Shown here in pieces: positions 7,951 through 17,232 of a DNA stretch of 44,590 nt. The notes under the pieces are model-generated. The model searched no databases. It worked only from the letters and a program-made list of their open reading frames with translations, and was not told the origin of the DNA. How positions within the stretch are numbered: the first letter of the stretch is position 1; every line of letters starts with the position of its first letter. This DNA comes from Rhodopirellula sp. (GTDB taxonomy: Bacteria > Planctomycetota > Planctomycetia > Pirellulales > Pirellulaceae): assembly GCA_024644085.1 (NCBI GenBank), contig JAHELS010000027.1:1-44590 (forward strand). The letters run 5' to 3'. The position numbers were made by a program, and so were the translations under genes.

Positions 7951-8856
7951 ATGAGCTCTATTTCTCTTCCGCGAAAAACACTTGGCCGGACCGGGCTCGA
8001 AGTGACGCAGCTCGGCTATGGCAGCATGGGTTTGCGAGGGCCACGCACGTGGGGCGTGCGCGTCGTGGACGATGAAGCATCCGAGCGATTCCTGCATGCC
8101 GTGCTCGACGCCGGAATCAATTTCATTGATACCGCGCCGGACTACGGAATCAGCGAGGAGCGAATCGGCAGATACATCAGCTCGCGCCGCGAGGAGTTTA
8201 TCCTGGCGACCAAGTGTGGCTGCGTTTACACCCAACATGAAGATCATCTCGAAATTGACCATCACTGGAACAAGGAGGTAATCCAGCGGAATCTCGATGT
8301 GAGTCTCCAGCGTTTGCGAACCGATTTCGTCGACATCCTGCAATTCCACGGTGGCGATGCGGAAACGTTGCAACGCGAAGGTCTGATCGATCTGCTTGAA
8401 AATTTTCGTTCGCAAGGCCTTGTGCGCTTTATCGGTGTCTCAAGCAAGCTTCCGAAGTTGCCGGCGCTGATCGACCTCGGCGTCTTCGATACATTCCAAA
8501 TCCCTTATTGCTGTCTCACGCCGGAGCACGAGCCGTGGATCACCCGCGCCGCGGAGTGCGGTGCCGGCATGATCATTCGCGGCGGCATTGCGCACGGCGG
8601 ACCTGACGCGGAAATCGAAAGGCCGGCGCTCCAGAACGTCTGGGAGCGATCGAGGCTCGACGAAGTTCTGCCCAGCGACATGACACGTGCCGAATTGATA
8701 CTGCGGTACACGTTGTCGCATCCGCATTGCCACACGACCATCGTCGGAACATGTAACCACGATCATCTGGCGGAAAACCTAGCCGCTGCGAGCGCCGGAC
8801 CGCTGCCCGCCGAGTTGTACGACGAGGTGACGCGACGGGTCGCGGAAACCGGTTAG
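7951..8856 (+). CDS. Aldo/keto reductase
   Basis: The 301-residue protein is a canonical (alpha/beta)8 aldo/keto reductase. The N-terminal LGRTGLEVTQLGYGSMG strand pair is typical, and the catalytic tetrad is complete: D60 and Y65 (FIDTAPDYG), K88 (ILATKCG) and H133 (DILQFHGG). Near the C terminus the cofactor-binding strand is represented by HTTIVGTCNHDHLAENL, as in NAD(P)H-dependent members. It should reduce a carbonyl substrate with NADPH in the cytoplasm, but the substrate cannot be inferred. It lies 101 bases after the small membrane protein gene and converges on the giant ATPase gene with only 25 bases between stops. Confidence 0.93.
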   Translation: MSSISLPRKTLGRTGLEVTQLGYGSMGLRGPRTWGVRVVDDEASERFLHAVLDAGINFIDTAPDYGISEERIGRYISSRREEFILATKCGCVYTQHEDHLEIDHHWNKEVIQRNLDVSLQRLRTDFVDILQFHGGDAETLQREGLIDLLENFRSQGLVRFIGVSSKLPKLPALIDLGVFDTFQIPYCCLTPEHEPWITRAAECGAGMIIRGGIAHGGPDAEIERPALQNVWERSRLDEVLPSDMTRAELILRYTLSHPHCHTTIVGTCNHDHLAENLAAASAGPLPAELYDEVTRRVAETG

Positions 8857-8881
8857 CCCGACCATCGGCCCCACTTACCAA

Positions 8882-11800
8882 TCAGCCCTGCCCGCCCGAT
8901 TTTCCCCGTGCGGACTCGAAAGAGTTTTCGACCTGGCGGTAATTCTCAAGCATCGCATCGAGTTGCGTTCTCAACCGCTCCAGGTCGCGACCGTTGTCGA
9001 TCGACTCTTCGAGAATTGGCCGCAACCATTCCTGCATCAAGTGGAATTGTCCCTTGACCAGGTCGGCGATCACGCGAGGCACCTTGTGCTGCACCAGCAC
9101 TTTTTGATCCGGTGGTGAGAGGGCTTGTTGCTCGCTGACTTTCTCGAGTTGGTGAGTGGTCGACTGCAACGTTTCGGCCAACTGTGATACCGACGCCGTC
9201 AAGCTTTGCCGCAACGAATCGACACGTGCGTCCATGCGCTCCTCCGCCCCGTCGCTGCCCACCGCGATTGCCCGCGAGATCACCTGGCGAATCGATTCGA
9301 GCCCATCGCGCATGGATGCCAGTTGTCGCATCAGCTGGCCCGCCTGGTCTTCGCTGTCCATTCCCGACATCCGCACGCTTTCGACGTACGCGTACTTGAT
9401 CGCGTCCCACCGCTCTTTTTCTTCCGTATTGAGAATTCCCATCAACTCTTTGAACTTCAATACGTTCGCTTCGTTGTCGGTCGTTAACGTCTGCGCATCC
9501 TGTTCGTAGTTGCTGACGATCAAGGTTTGCAATTCCGCATCGTTCATCACCGCCGCAACACGCTCGGCGATACGATTCATGTTCCGGTAACTTCCCTGAA
9601 GTTTGAAGGGAGGTTCGGTGCGGTAGGCGTCTGCCTGGGCGGCGCTGCGGATGTAGGCGCGGTTGACTCGCAGGACGACATCGCGGACACGCAACAGCTT
9701 TCGCATTATTTCGAACATTTCGCGAACCTGGTCCATCGACAGGTTGCTTTGCAGTTCGATTCCCTCGATGGAATCCCGCTGGGCCGCGTGGATGATCGCC
9801 CGGGCATCTTCCGGCGGCGCGGTTGCCAATGTCGCGAGCGTCCGATTACTGGTCAAGCAGTTTTCGAGGTAGCTCATCTCGAACGATTCGGCGGAGTCGC
9901 CGATGATTTCGCCGAGATTGTATACATCGGCGCGATTGGAAAGCATGTCGGGAACTTGGAAACGCTCGCCGCTCTCGGTATAGGGGTTGCCCGCCATCAC
10001 GACTGCCACGCGTCGACCGCGTAGATCGTAGGTTCGCGTTTTCCCGTTACGCACGCCTTCGATCTTTCTTGTCGCATCGCACAAAGAAATAAATTTCTGC
10101 AGAAGCTCCGGATTGGTGTGCTGGATATCGTCGAGATACAGCATCACGTTGTCACCCATTTCCAGAGCGAGATTCAATCGTTCGATCTCTTCGCGGGCCG
10201 CGGCATTGGGAGCCTCGGCCGGATCGAGCGACGTGACTCCGTGGCCGATCGCCGGACCATTGATCTTCATGAAAACGATGCCGAGCCGATTGGCCACGTA
10301 CTCCATCAACGTCGTCTTGCCGTAACCGGGCGGCGAAATCAACAGCAACAAACCCATTCGGTCCGTTCGCTTGTCGGCCCCGGCGGCGCCCATCTGCTTT
10401 GCCAGGTTGTCGCCGATCAACGGCAAATAGACTTCGTCCAGGAGGCGATTGCGAACGAAACTCGTCAACACGCGCGGTTTGAATTCGTCGAGCCGCATCG
10501 CTTCGCGTGATTCGTCCACCACACGGTTCTTGGTTTCATGGAGACGGCGAAATCTCGGGACGACATCTTCACGATACGCGCGAACGCGGCGAAGGATCTC
10601 GTGGAAATGAAGGTTCATCTCACCCCGCACGATCCGCGGGTGGTTGCCCGCCATGTCCTCGAGCTTCCGTGCAATCGTTGCTTCCGAGCGTCTCATAGAA
10701 CCTGTCCCACCGGAAAGCACGGTCCACGCCAACTCGTCTCGGTAGCCGATGGCAGGGTCGATCTCTTCCTCTCTGGCGTGTGTTTTCAGGTACGCATCGA
10801 CCCAGTTCCGCGCGAGAATGAATGCACGAATTGGATCCGATTCATTTTTGAGAACGCTGGACAGCAACTTGTCACGGTCTACATCCGGGATCGCCGCCGA
10901 GAAGGCCTCAAACAAATCTGCTGCTTGCCCGCTCACGACTGGTTTTTTCGGGGCATGCGTTAACTCGTCGAACAGGTACGCCGCAATGCGGCTCGGGGAG
11001 GTATCCGCATCGAAAACGGGTCCCCATTGTTCACGGTCCGATTCGGCCAGCTCGGTCAGCCGCTGGCGAAACTCGACCGCCGGTCTGGCGTTGGGGTATG
11101 CCTGGGCCAACTTGGCAAAGCCGCCGATCCAATCGATCATCGCTTTGCGACTTTTCGCATTGAGCAACTTGTGGAACCACAGCAACGCTGCGGCGCGAAT
11201 CGTCGGTGCGTGTCGCAGCAGCCCGATCGACGAATCGATTTCTACCAATGCCGAAAGGATCGTCGCGGCGTCGGTATCGTGAACCCCCTTTGCGTAGCCT
11301 TCGTCGAAGCGTCCGCCGCTCTGCGACTGAATCCAATTTGCGTTGATGGTCGATGGAAATGATTCCAGGGTCTCAAACAGGTCAACGGCAAGGAACTCTG
11401 CACGGTAGACTTCGCGGTTCTCGCTGACCAGTTCCTGGTTCCAGAGATCGCGGGCCGCCAACAGAGCTTCGTCATGAAGCTTTTCGAAGAATTGTGTCCC
11501 GGTCAGGTGCAGGCTCAAATCGCCTCCGCGCAGCACGGTCGTCAAATCGAGCGGCTGGGTGTTGACCGCGAAACGCTGGTTCCCCAGCCGGATTACGTCG
11601 CCCCCGTCTTCGTACAGGTCCTGGCGATCCTTGAGTTGCCGCGTGGCATCTTCGCGAATCGTCTTCAACCGACTTTCGAGATCCTCGACGCGGACGGCAT
11701 CATCGAGCTCGTCAAGCTGGGTGATGATATCGCGGACCTTTTCGACCATCAGATCGCCGGCGAAATACGCGGCAATCTCGTCGGTCGATTCCATCTTGTT

Positions 11801-14119
11801 GACGCGTGAGTCGACCCCCTTGAGGATTCGGTCGGCTGCGGAAGCAAGTGACTCGGCGCGGCGGTTGCGCTTTTCAATCAGCGCCACCTTTCGCGATTCA
11901 AACGCTGCGTACACGTCTTCGCGGCGCTGGGCCAATTGAATGACAAACTCGTCAAACTCCGCAAACCGGCCCTCAAGTTCTTCAAGCTGGACCATCAGCC
12001 GCGTCAGGTATTCGTCGCATCGCTGCGGCGAATCGCAAACGTCGAGGTATCCGGCCGTGGTTTGTTCCAGCAATTTCAGCTGTGATGCAAATTCGGCCTT
12101 CCCTTCGACGCTGACCAGTTCGCTTACACGTGCCTTGAGCGAGCTGCGGACGCGATTGAGCGAGGCGAACACGTTGCCGATCGAATCAATGATCTCGGTC
12201 CGTTTGGTCGCGTCGTCGATTCGCAGATTGCTCACCGTCTCGGTAAGCAGCTCGAGTTGGGCCGCGGTGGCGTCAATTTCTTCTTCGAGTTTCTTCGCCT
12301 CTGCAACGGTCGATACGGTATCAACCTGTTCTCCGGCCTTTTGAACACGATTGACATAGGGATCGAGCGATCCCGGGGTCAGCAGGAAATCGACGCAGCG
12401 GCGGCTCAACCGCTCGGCCCGTTCGGCGGTTGTTGCCTGTAATTCTTCGATCACAGATTCGTCGACGTACCTCAGCTCTTTCAAGCCGAGTGCGTGTCCA
12501 CGCTGTTCCCGCAGGCTGGCGAGCGATGAAACGTAGTCGTCGATGGATTCAAAGCGGCTTCGTTCGATCGATTTGATCAGCGACTCGATCGCATCCTGTA
12601 CCTGCTTGGTCCGCTGCTGGGTGTCACGGCGGACGCGTACTACTTTTTCGAATTCTTCGACCGCGGCGCTGGCCGCCTCGTGGATTTTTCGCACCGGGTC
12701 GGCAAGGTTTTTCGTCTCCGACTTGTCAATCCAGAAATAGCTGTCGAGCACGTCGGACGATTTCTTGACCAAATCGACGTACAACCCTTCGTAGCTGTCG
12801 TCCTTGTCGATCAACTGCAGAATCTCGGTGCATTCGGCCATCCCTCGGACAATTTCTTTGTTGCCGATCTTAAACAGCAGCGAATCCGTCTGGTTCTCCG
12901 GCACGAAGTTGGCACCGGTGAAAGGGGTCTGCCAGATCTGGACGGCGTGATGCTTTTGCGGATCGTCCTGGGTCTGGAAACAGACCATCTCGCCGCCTTC
13001 GAACAAGGTTTGGCCATGACAAACCAGCGGCGTCTCGACGGTTTGGCGGATCACGTTGTAGCGAAGCTGGACGTAGGTCCCCGACTCGGGATTATAAAAC
13101 AGGTAGAGGAAGTCTTCGCCGTTGGACGAAGCGACGGTGCGTTGGTATCGCATGTCGCTCAAGCCGTGATCGAAGCGTTTGAATTCGCCCGTCTGCAAAT
13201 AGTAGCCGCCTGGAAAGATCAGTCCCTGGTCGCCGGGCAGCATCACACAGGAGTGCTCGATTTCGTCGAGGCGCATCGCCTGTTGGATCTTTCCATTGAA
13301 TACCAGGTATCGGAACTTGTCCTCCTGGTACGGTCTTACTTTCAGCAGGATCAAATTGCCGATGATCGTGTAGTAGATTTCGGCATCGTCAAGCGTTTGG
13401 TCTGAATTGTCGACCGGTTCGGCGTAGATCCCGCCGCCGCTGTCGGTGTTGTTCTCGACCTTGATGGTCAGATCACCGCCAACCGTTTCGACAAAGACAG
13501 CATCTTCGATCGAAATGTGCGGGTGCGCACCATAACGATGCTGGTCGCGAGTCGTACGTGTCCAACGGAATTCGTGTTGCGGCGGGTCGCGGACCTCGTG
13601 CTCGCTGCGGTTGTCGATATACTCGAGGGCGTCCGGTGTGACCCGCCACTTGAACGATTTGATGTCGCGATGTGTCTTGCCGACCTGGAAAACCATGTGC
13701 AACATGGGCCCGGTGCGAAAGAACCTCGCGAAACGAGTGCCCTTGTAGAATCGATACAGTTCATGAAAGTCGCTGTTGAATCGTTCGTCGCCGACCAGTC
13801 CGAGCGATGATTCATGAAACTGGTGATCGCTGAAGCGATAGGCCGAAAAGACGTCTGCCAATCCGATGTCGGTTTTCAGTCCGAATTGGACGTTGTAACC
13901 GAACAGGAATTCGTCACCGACGGCTACCAGATCCCTGGGGATACAGTTGTGCTCGGTCGTCACCCGTTCGGTGGCGATCAGAACGGTTTCGATATTGCCG
14001 AAGACTTCCGCACGCTCTTCATTCAGCTCGGCGAGCCGTGAACGCAGGTCCGCTGCCGCATCGCGGAGACGGTTGCGTAGAACCTCGTAGGTGCCGGCAG
14101 CGAGTTGAGTCTCAGTCAT
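8882..14119 (-). CDS. Giant AAA+ ATPase ('DNA repair ATPase', DUF3686-like)
   Basis: The product has 1745 residues. An N-terminal beta-rich region (about 1-480) carries the motifs of the DUF3686-type 'DNA repair ATPase' family as I remember it, for example HMVFQVGKTHRDIKSFKW and LPGDQGLIFPGGYYLQTG. Long charged coiled-coil helices follow (about 480-880), then a helical linker. An AAA+ module has Walker A SPPGYGKTT with K1268 and Walker B VMLYLDDIQH with D1330-D1331, followed by a GNPYTESGERF segment like the sensor region of MoxR-type AAA+ proteins. The C terminus (about 1540-1745) is again coiled coil. There is no signal peptide or membrane segment. The DNA-repair label is only an annotation habit. 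It follows the flotillin gene by 107 bases that contain a strong hairpin. Given its neighbours, it may work as a membrane-associated remodelling ATPase (inference). Confidence 0.9.
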   Translation of the reverse strand: MTETQLAAGTYEVLRNRLRDAAADLRSRLAELNEERAEVFGNIETVLIATERVTTEHNCIPRDLVAVGDEFLFGYNVQFGLKTDIGLADVFSAYRFSDHQFHESSLGLVGDERFNSDFHELYRFYKGTRFARFFRTGPMLHMVFQVGKTHRDIKSFKWRVTPDALEYIDNRSEHEVRDPPQHEFRWTRTTRDQHRYGAHPHISIEDAVFVETVGGDLTIKVENNTDSGGGIYAEPVDNSDQTLDDAEIYYTIIGNLILLKVRPYQEDKFRYLVFNGKIQQAMRLDEIEHSCVMLPGDQGLIFPGGYYLQTGEFKRFDHGLSDMRYQRTVASSNGEDFLYLFYNPESGTYVQLRYNVIRQTVETPLVCHGQTLFEGGEMVCFQTQDDPQKHHAVQIWQTPFTGANFVPENQTDSLLFKIGNKEIVRGMAECTEILQLIDKDDSYEGLYVDLVKKSSDVLDSYFWIDKSETKNLADPVRKIHEAASAAVEEFEKVVRVRRDTQQRTKQVQDAIESLIKSIERSRFESIDDYVSSLASLREQRGHALGLKELRYVDESVIEELQATTAERAERLSRRCVDFLLTPGSLDPYVNRVQKAGEQVDTVSTVAEAKKLEEEIDATAAQLELLTETVSNLRIDDATKRTEIIDSIGNVFASLNRVRSSLKARVSELVSVEGKAEFASQLKLLEQTTAGYLDVCDSPQRCDEYLTRLMVQLEELEGRFAEFDEFVIQLAQRREDVYAAFESRKVALIEKRNRRAESLASAADRILKGVDSRVNKMESTDEIAAYFAGDLMVEKVRDIITQLDELDDAVRVEDLESRLKTIREDATRQLKDRQDLYEDGGDVIRLGNQRFAVNTQPLDLTTVLRGGDLSLHLTGTQFFEKLHDEALLAARDLWNQELVSENREVYRAEFLAVDLFETLESFPSTINANWIQSQSGGRFDEGYAKGVHDTDAATILSALVEIDSSIGLLRHAPTIRAAALLWFHKLLNAKSRKAMIDWIGGFAKLAQAYPNARPAVEFRQRLTELAESDREQWGPVFDADTSPSRIAAYLFDELTHAPKKPVVSGQAADLFEAFSAAIPDVDRDKLLSSVLKNESDPIRAFILARNWVDAYLKTHAREEEIDPAIGYRDELAWTVLSGGTGSMRRSEATIARKLEDMAGNHPRIVRGEMNLHFHEILRRVRAYREDVVPRFRRLHETKNRVVDESREAMRLDEFKPRVLTSFVRNRLLDEVYLPLIGDNLAKQMGAAGADKRTDRMGLLLLISPPGYGKTTLMEYVANRLGIVFMKINGPAIGHGVTSLDPAEAPNAAAREEIERLNLALEMGDNVMLYLDDIQHTNPELLQKFISLCDATRKIEGVRNGKTRTYDLRGRRVAVVMAGNPYTESGERFQVPDMLSNRADVYNLGEIIGDSAESFEMSYLENCLTSNRTLATLATAPPEDARAIIHAAQRDSIEGIELQSNLSMDQVREMFEIMRKLLRVRDVVLRVNRAYIRSAAQADAYRTEPPFKLQGSYRNMNRIAERVAAVMNDAELQTLIVSNYEQDAQTLTTDNEANVLKFKELMGILNTEEKERWDAIKYAYVESVRMSGMDSEDQAGQLMRQLASMRDGLESIRQVISRAIAVGSDGAEERMDARVDSLRQSLTASVSQLAETLQSTTHQLEKVSEQQALSPPDQKVLVQHKVPRVIADLVKGQFHLMQEWLRPILEESIDNGRDLERLRTQLDAMLENYRQVENSFESARGKSGGQG

Positions 14120-14163
14120 GGGCGTGAAGGTAAACGGTGAACAGGTGGCGGCCTAAATCAAGC

Positions 14164-14203
14164 CGGATCGCTGCGGGTGCCAGTGCACACCCACAGCGAT
14201 CCG
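14164..14203 (-). terminator. 16-bp intercistronic hairpin between flotillin and AAA+ genes
   Basis: The arms 14164-14179 and 14188-14203 pair along all 16 positions with an 8-base loop. The single C/A mismatch on the plus strand becomes a G-U pair in the minus-strand transcript, so the RNA stem is unbroken. It is GC rich. No T-run follows in the direction of transcription, so it is not a textbook intrinsic terminator. It may instead attenuate read-through, mark a processing site, or protect the 3' end of the flotillin message. Confidence 0.6.
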
Positions 14204-14226
14204 TAACCTGTCCGCCTTGGAAATTC

Positions 14227-16359
14227 TTAAGCATTCTTTCCGTTGCTTGCCGCGGCGGATGCGGCCAGCAGCCGTCCCGCTTTCTGGTCGGCAATGTTGG
14301 CGGTTCCGGCCATGCTCAGCAGGCTGGTCAGTTGCGTCCGCACGTCGTCGGTGCTCGCCAATCCCATCATCTTCGCAATCAGTGCGGCGATCGACAGGTC
14401 TTTCACGCCATCGGTGTCGAGGTTGAACTGTTTGATCAGCTCGGACAACTGGTCCTTGAAGTATTCCGCATTCCCGTCGAAGAACGTGTCTTTGATGTCG
14501 GTAGCGACTTTGCTGTTGTAGACGAAGCGATCGATTGCCTTGCCTCCCTTGACCGCCGAAGTGATCTGGTCGAAGAATTCTCCATCTCCGCCGACGATAT
14601 CGATACGTGCGCTCTTGAGGGCGTCTCCGACGACGCCGGCTTGGCTTTCGGCGATGCCTCGTTGAGCGTTGATAGCGGCAATCTCGACTTCCTTCTCTTT
14701 GTCCAGTTCGAGTTTGAACTCTTCGTGTTCTTTCCCGACGCTGTCGAGCTGTTTCATCGCTTCGGCTTTCTCGGTGATGCCGGTCGCCTCGCTGTGGTAC
14801 TTCTCGCGTGCGACGTTGGCTTCGGCCAGGCCCTCCTTTTCGATCGCGTCGGCCTTGGCTTCGATCCCCTTGGCTTCGGCGATTGCTTTTTTCTGCAGCA
14901 CGGACGCTTCGGCGGTTCCTTCTTTCTCGAGGCTGGCCGCCTTGGCCTCCTGGACGGTCGCTTCGGCCAATCCGGATGCGGCGGACTTGGCCGCTTCGGC
15001 TTCGGCGAGCATTTTTGTCGCAGCGGTTTCTTTCTCCGCGGCGTCCCTGTTCGCTTCGGCTTCGATGCGAATCTTTTCGGCCAGCAACTCACTCGCTTCT
15101 TTCTCGGCCTGCGCGAGCTTGGTTTGCCGAATCAATTCTTCCTGGGCCTTCATCTCAGCCGCGGTGACTTGCACCTTCTTGAGACGTTCGGCCGCAGCGA
15201 CTTCTTCGGTGTCTTTGATCCGTTCCTGTTCTTCGACGACGGCCCGTTCGACGGCGACGCGTTCGCGGATCACTTCCTGGATATTGCGTTTCTCGACTTC
15301 GATCGCCTTTTCCTTTTCGACATCGGCGACGCCAACGACCCGGAGTCGTTCGGTCATTTCGAGGTCACGGTCACGGCTGACACGTTCCAATTCGACGGCG
15401 TCGGTCTTCTCCTTGTTGCGCTGTGCAACCAGGATTTGACGTGACATGTTTTCCTCGGCAATTCCGAGTTCTTCGTCAGTGACGATTCTCGCGCGTTCGG
15501 ATTCAAGCCGTTGTTCTTCTTCGACCTTCTTCGCCGATGCCTGTTCGCGAGCCGTGATTTCGGCGATTTCGCGTGCCTGTTTTTCAACCGCCTCGACACG
15601 CTGTCGCTCGAGCGCAAGGATCGTTTCCTCCGCCTCGACATCCTGTTTCTTCAGCGTTTTTTCCTTGTCACGCGTGAATTGGTTCTCCTTTACCTTCTCG
15701 GTGGCTGTCAGTTCGGTGATCTTTTTGATCCCCTCGGCATCGAGGATGTTGGTCGGGCTCAACATCTGCAGCGGTGTTTGTTCGAGATAGTCGATTGCCG
15801 CGTCATCCAGCCGATAACCATTCAGATCGGTTCCGATCACCTTCAGGATTTCGTCTTTGAATTTGTCACGCTGGTCATACAGATCGACGAAATCGAATTG
15901 CTTCCCGACAGTTTTCAGTGCTTCACTGAATTTCGCGTCGAACAATTCGCGCAGGGTATCGATCTCACTGCACCGCTTGGCACCGATCGATTGGGCGACT
16001 TCCTTCATCTCTTCCTGCGTGTTGTCGACGCGGATGAAGAACGCCACCTTGATGTCGGCACGGATATTGTCCTGGCAAATCAGACCCTCGCTCCCCTCAC
16101 GGCTGATCTCGAAGCTCTTCAGCGTCAAGTCCATGAAGTCATAGCGATGGAACAGCGGCACAATGAATTTGCCGCCGGCAGTGGTGACATCAAGGCCGCC
16201 GAGGCCGGATTTGACGATCGCGCGATCGGGGCCGACGACGATGTAGTACTTCTTGAACGTGGTCAGCGCCGCGATCACGGCGAAGATCAACACGTACAGA
16301 GCGATCATGGGACCCGAGGTCCAATCAACGGACTGGGCCAATATAAAACTGAACGTCAC
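14227..16359 (-). CDS. Flotillin-family SPFH protein (YqiK-like)
   Basis: The 710-residue protein has one N-terminal membrane helix (residues 17-35), an SPFH/band-7 domain (about 36-200) and a long coiled coil (about 215-560). The coil is extremely rich in Glu, Ala and Lys, with the repeating AEA(K/N/E) pattern of flotillins. A C-terminal globular part of about 130 residues follows. Flotillins oligomerise at the inner membrane and scaffold membrane microdomains. The start is GTG and overlaps the TGA of the upstream YqiJ-like gene by four bases, so the two are translationally coupled, as in the yqiJ-yqiK pair of Escherichia coli. The giant AAA+ gene lies directly downstream on the same strand, making a three-gene set. 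Identity is secure; function in this organism is not known. Confidence 0.93.
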   Translation of the reverse strand: MTFSFILAQSVDWTSGPMIALYVLIFAVIAALTTFKKYYIVVGPDRAIVKSGLGGLDVTTAGGKFIVPLFHRYDFMDLTLKSFEISREGSEGLICQDNIRADIKVAFFIRVDNTQEEMKEVAQSIGAKRCSEIDTLRELFDAKFSEALKTVGKQFDFVDLYDQRDKFKDEILKVIGTDLNGYRLDDAAIDYLEQTPLQMLSPTNILDAEGIKKITELTATEKVKENQFTRDKEKTLKKQDVEAEETILALERQRVEAVEKQAREIAEITAREQASAKKVEEEQRLESERARIVTDEELGIAEENMSRQILVAQRNKEKTDAVELERVSRDRDLEMTERLRVVGVADVEKEKAIEVEKRNIQEVIRERVAVERAVVEEQERIKDTEEVAAAERLKKVQVTAAEMKAQEELIRQTKLAQAEKEASELLAEKIRIEAEANRDAAEKETAATKMLAEAEAAKSAASGLAEATVQEAKAASLEKEGTAEASVLQKKAIAEAKGIEAKADAIEKEGLAEANVAREKYHSEATGITEKAEAMKQLDSVGKEHEEFKLELDKEKEVEIAAINAQRGIAESQAGVVGDALKSARIDIVGGDGEFFDQITSAVKGGKAIDRFVYNSKVATDIKDTFFDGNAEYFKDQLSELIKQFNLDTDGVKDLSIAALIAKMMGLASTDDVRTQLTSLLSMAGTANIADQKAGRLLAASAAASNGKNA

Positions 16360-17108
16360 GATTGCGTCTCCGGTTGAAGATGAGTGACTTTGTAAATGCG
16401 TTTATCCCGGTCGAAACCGATAATCCGAACTTCCGTCCCCTTCGTGATGTGCGCGCCATCGGTGCGAACATTCAATAGCAACGGCGATGCATTGGTCCGA
16501 AACTTGGCTTGGCCAAATTCCGGTGTCGCCTCCGTCGTGCAAATCTCACATGTCGCCCCAAGCAATTTCTGCGCACTGTAGGATGGCGGATCGACGAAGT
16601 AGCCCAGCATCGGCTGGGTGACCAGCTTGGTGATCCCGGTGGCTATCACGAAATTGCGGATCGCCAATAACACGCTCGGTATCCAAACGGGGTCGTAACG
16701 ATTCGTGTCGTAGCTGTGCCAGAGCCCATAGGAAACACTCCAGAAAGCAACGGCAAATACTCCGCCCCACAACACGACCGGCACCCGACCAAAATTCGTC
16801 CAACGGACCGTCGCGCCCCCAAGGCCGTGCAGGAAATCAACGTCAACGTGGGCGCCGTGGCCGGCGTCAACGTCCGGCATTTCAACACCGGGAATATCGA
16901 CCGTCGGGACATCCACATCCGGGACATCCAACGCCACATCGATATCGACACCCGGATCGAGATCAACATCCGGAACGTCGAAGCCCAGGTCGATCAGACC
17001 GATCAACGCCAGAATCGTGTACAGGACCAACAGGCATACCAGGATCGACGCGGGCCAAACCGGTCCGACGAACATCCGTTCGGCAAGTTGCAGGAGGGAA
17101 TCGGGCAC
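16356..17108 (-). CDS. YqiJ/NfeD-like inner-membrane protein with OB-fold and Asp-rich repeat
   Basis: The 250-residue protein has a first membrane helix at about 18-41 and two more at about 108-130 and 142-165. A C-terminal beta-rich domain (about 183-245, with GTEVRIIGFDRDKRIYKVTHL) fits the OB-fold of NfeD/YqiJ proteins, the usual partners of flotillins. Between helices 1 and 2 lies a striking low-complexity stretch (44-91) of DVPDVD-like units with 14 Asp residues. The start is GTG at 17108; a later ATG at residue 12 is possible. The TGA overlaps the flotillin GTG. The 124 bases upstream (17109-17232) must hold the operon promoter, though I see no clear consensus there. Confidence 0.85.
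   Translation of the reverse strand: MPDSLLQLAERMFVGPVWPASILVCLLVLYTILALIGLIDLGFDVPDVDLDPGVDIDVALDVPDVDVPTVDIPGVEMPDVDAGHGAHVDVDFLHGLGGATVRWTNFGRVPVVLWGGVFAVAFWSVSYGLWHSYDTNRYDPVWIPSVLLAIRNFVIATGITKLVTQPMLGYFVDPPSYSAQKLLGATCEICTTEATPEFGQAKFRTNASPLLLNVRTDGAHITKGTEVRIIGFDRDKRIYKVTHLQPETQS
16836..16979 (-). repeat. Asp-Val repeat tract inside the YqiJ-like gene
   Basis: Residues 44-91 of the YqiJ-like protein consist of degenerate DVPDVD/DIDV units. The DNA shows matching degenerate repeats built on GACGTnCCnGAnGT. The tract lies between the first two membrane helices and contains 14 Asp plus one Glu, with no Lys or Arg, giving a highly anionic loop. Confidence 0.75.
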
Positions 17109-17232
17109 CGGTGCAAAACCAGGAGGAATGAAAACACTATCAGCTTAATAGCTTGGCGGCAGACGCCAGTTTCCAGGGCGCAATCCTCCCAACTATTTCC
17201 CGATTTTCTATCATCAACAGCCCGCACAATGC

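Noticed and set aside
14137-16377. Long plus-strand frames (435 and 288 codons) with Phe/Gly/Asp-rich translations
   Set aside because: They are the antisense of the Glu/Ala/Lys-rich flotillin coiled coil, whose codon bias removes stops in that frame.
17122-17151. AGGAGG-like sequence followed by a six-codon plus-strand frame
   Set aside because: Far too short, and it lies in the upstream region of the minus-strand YqiJ-like gene.
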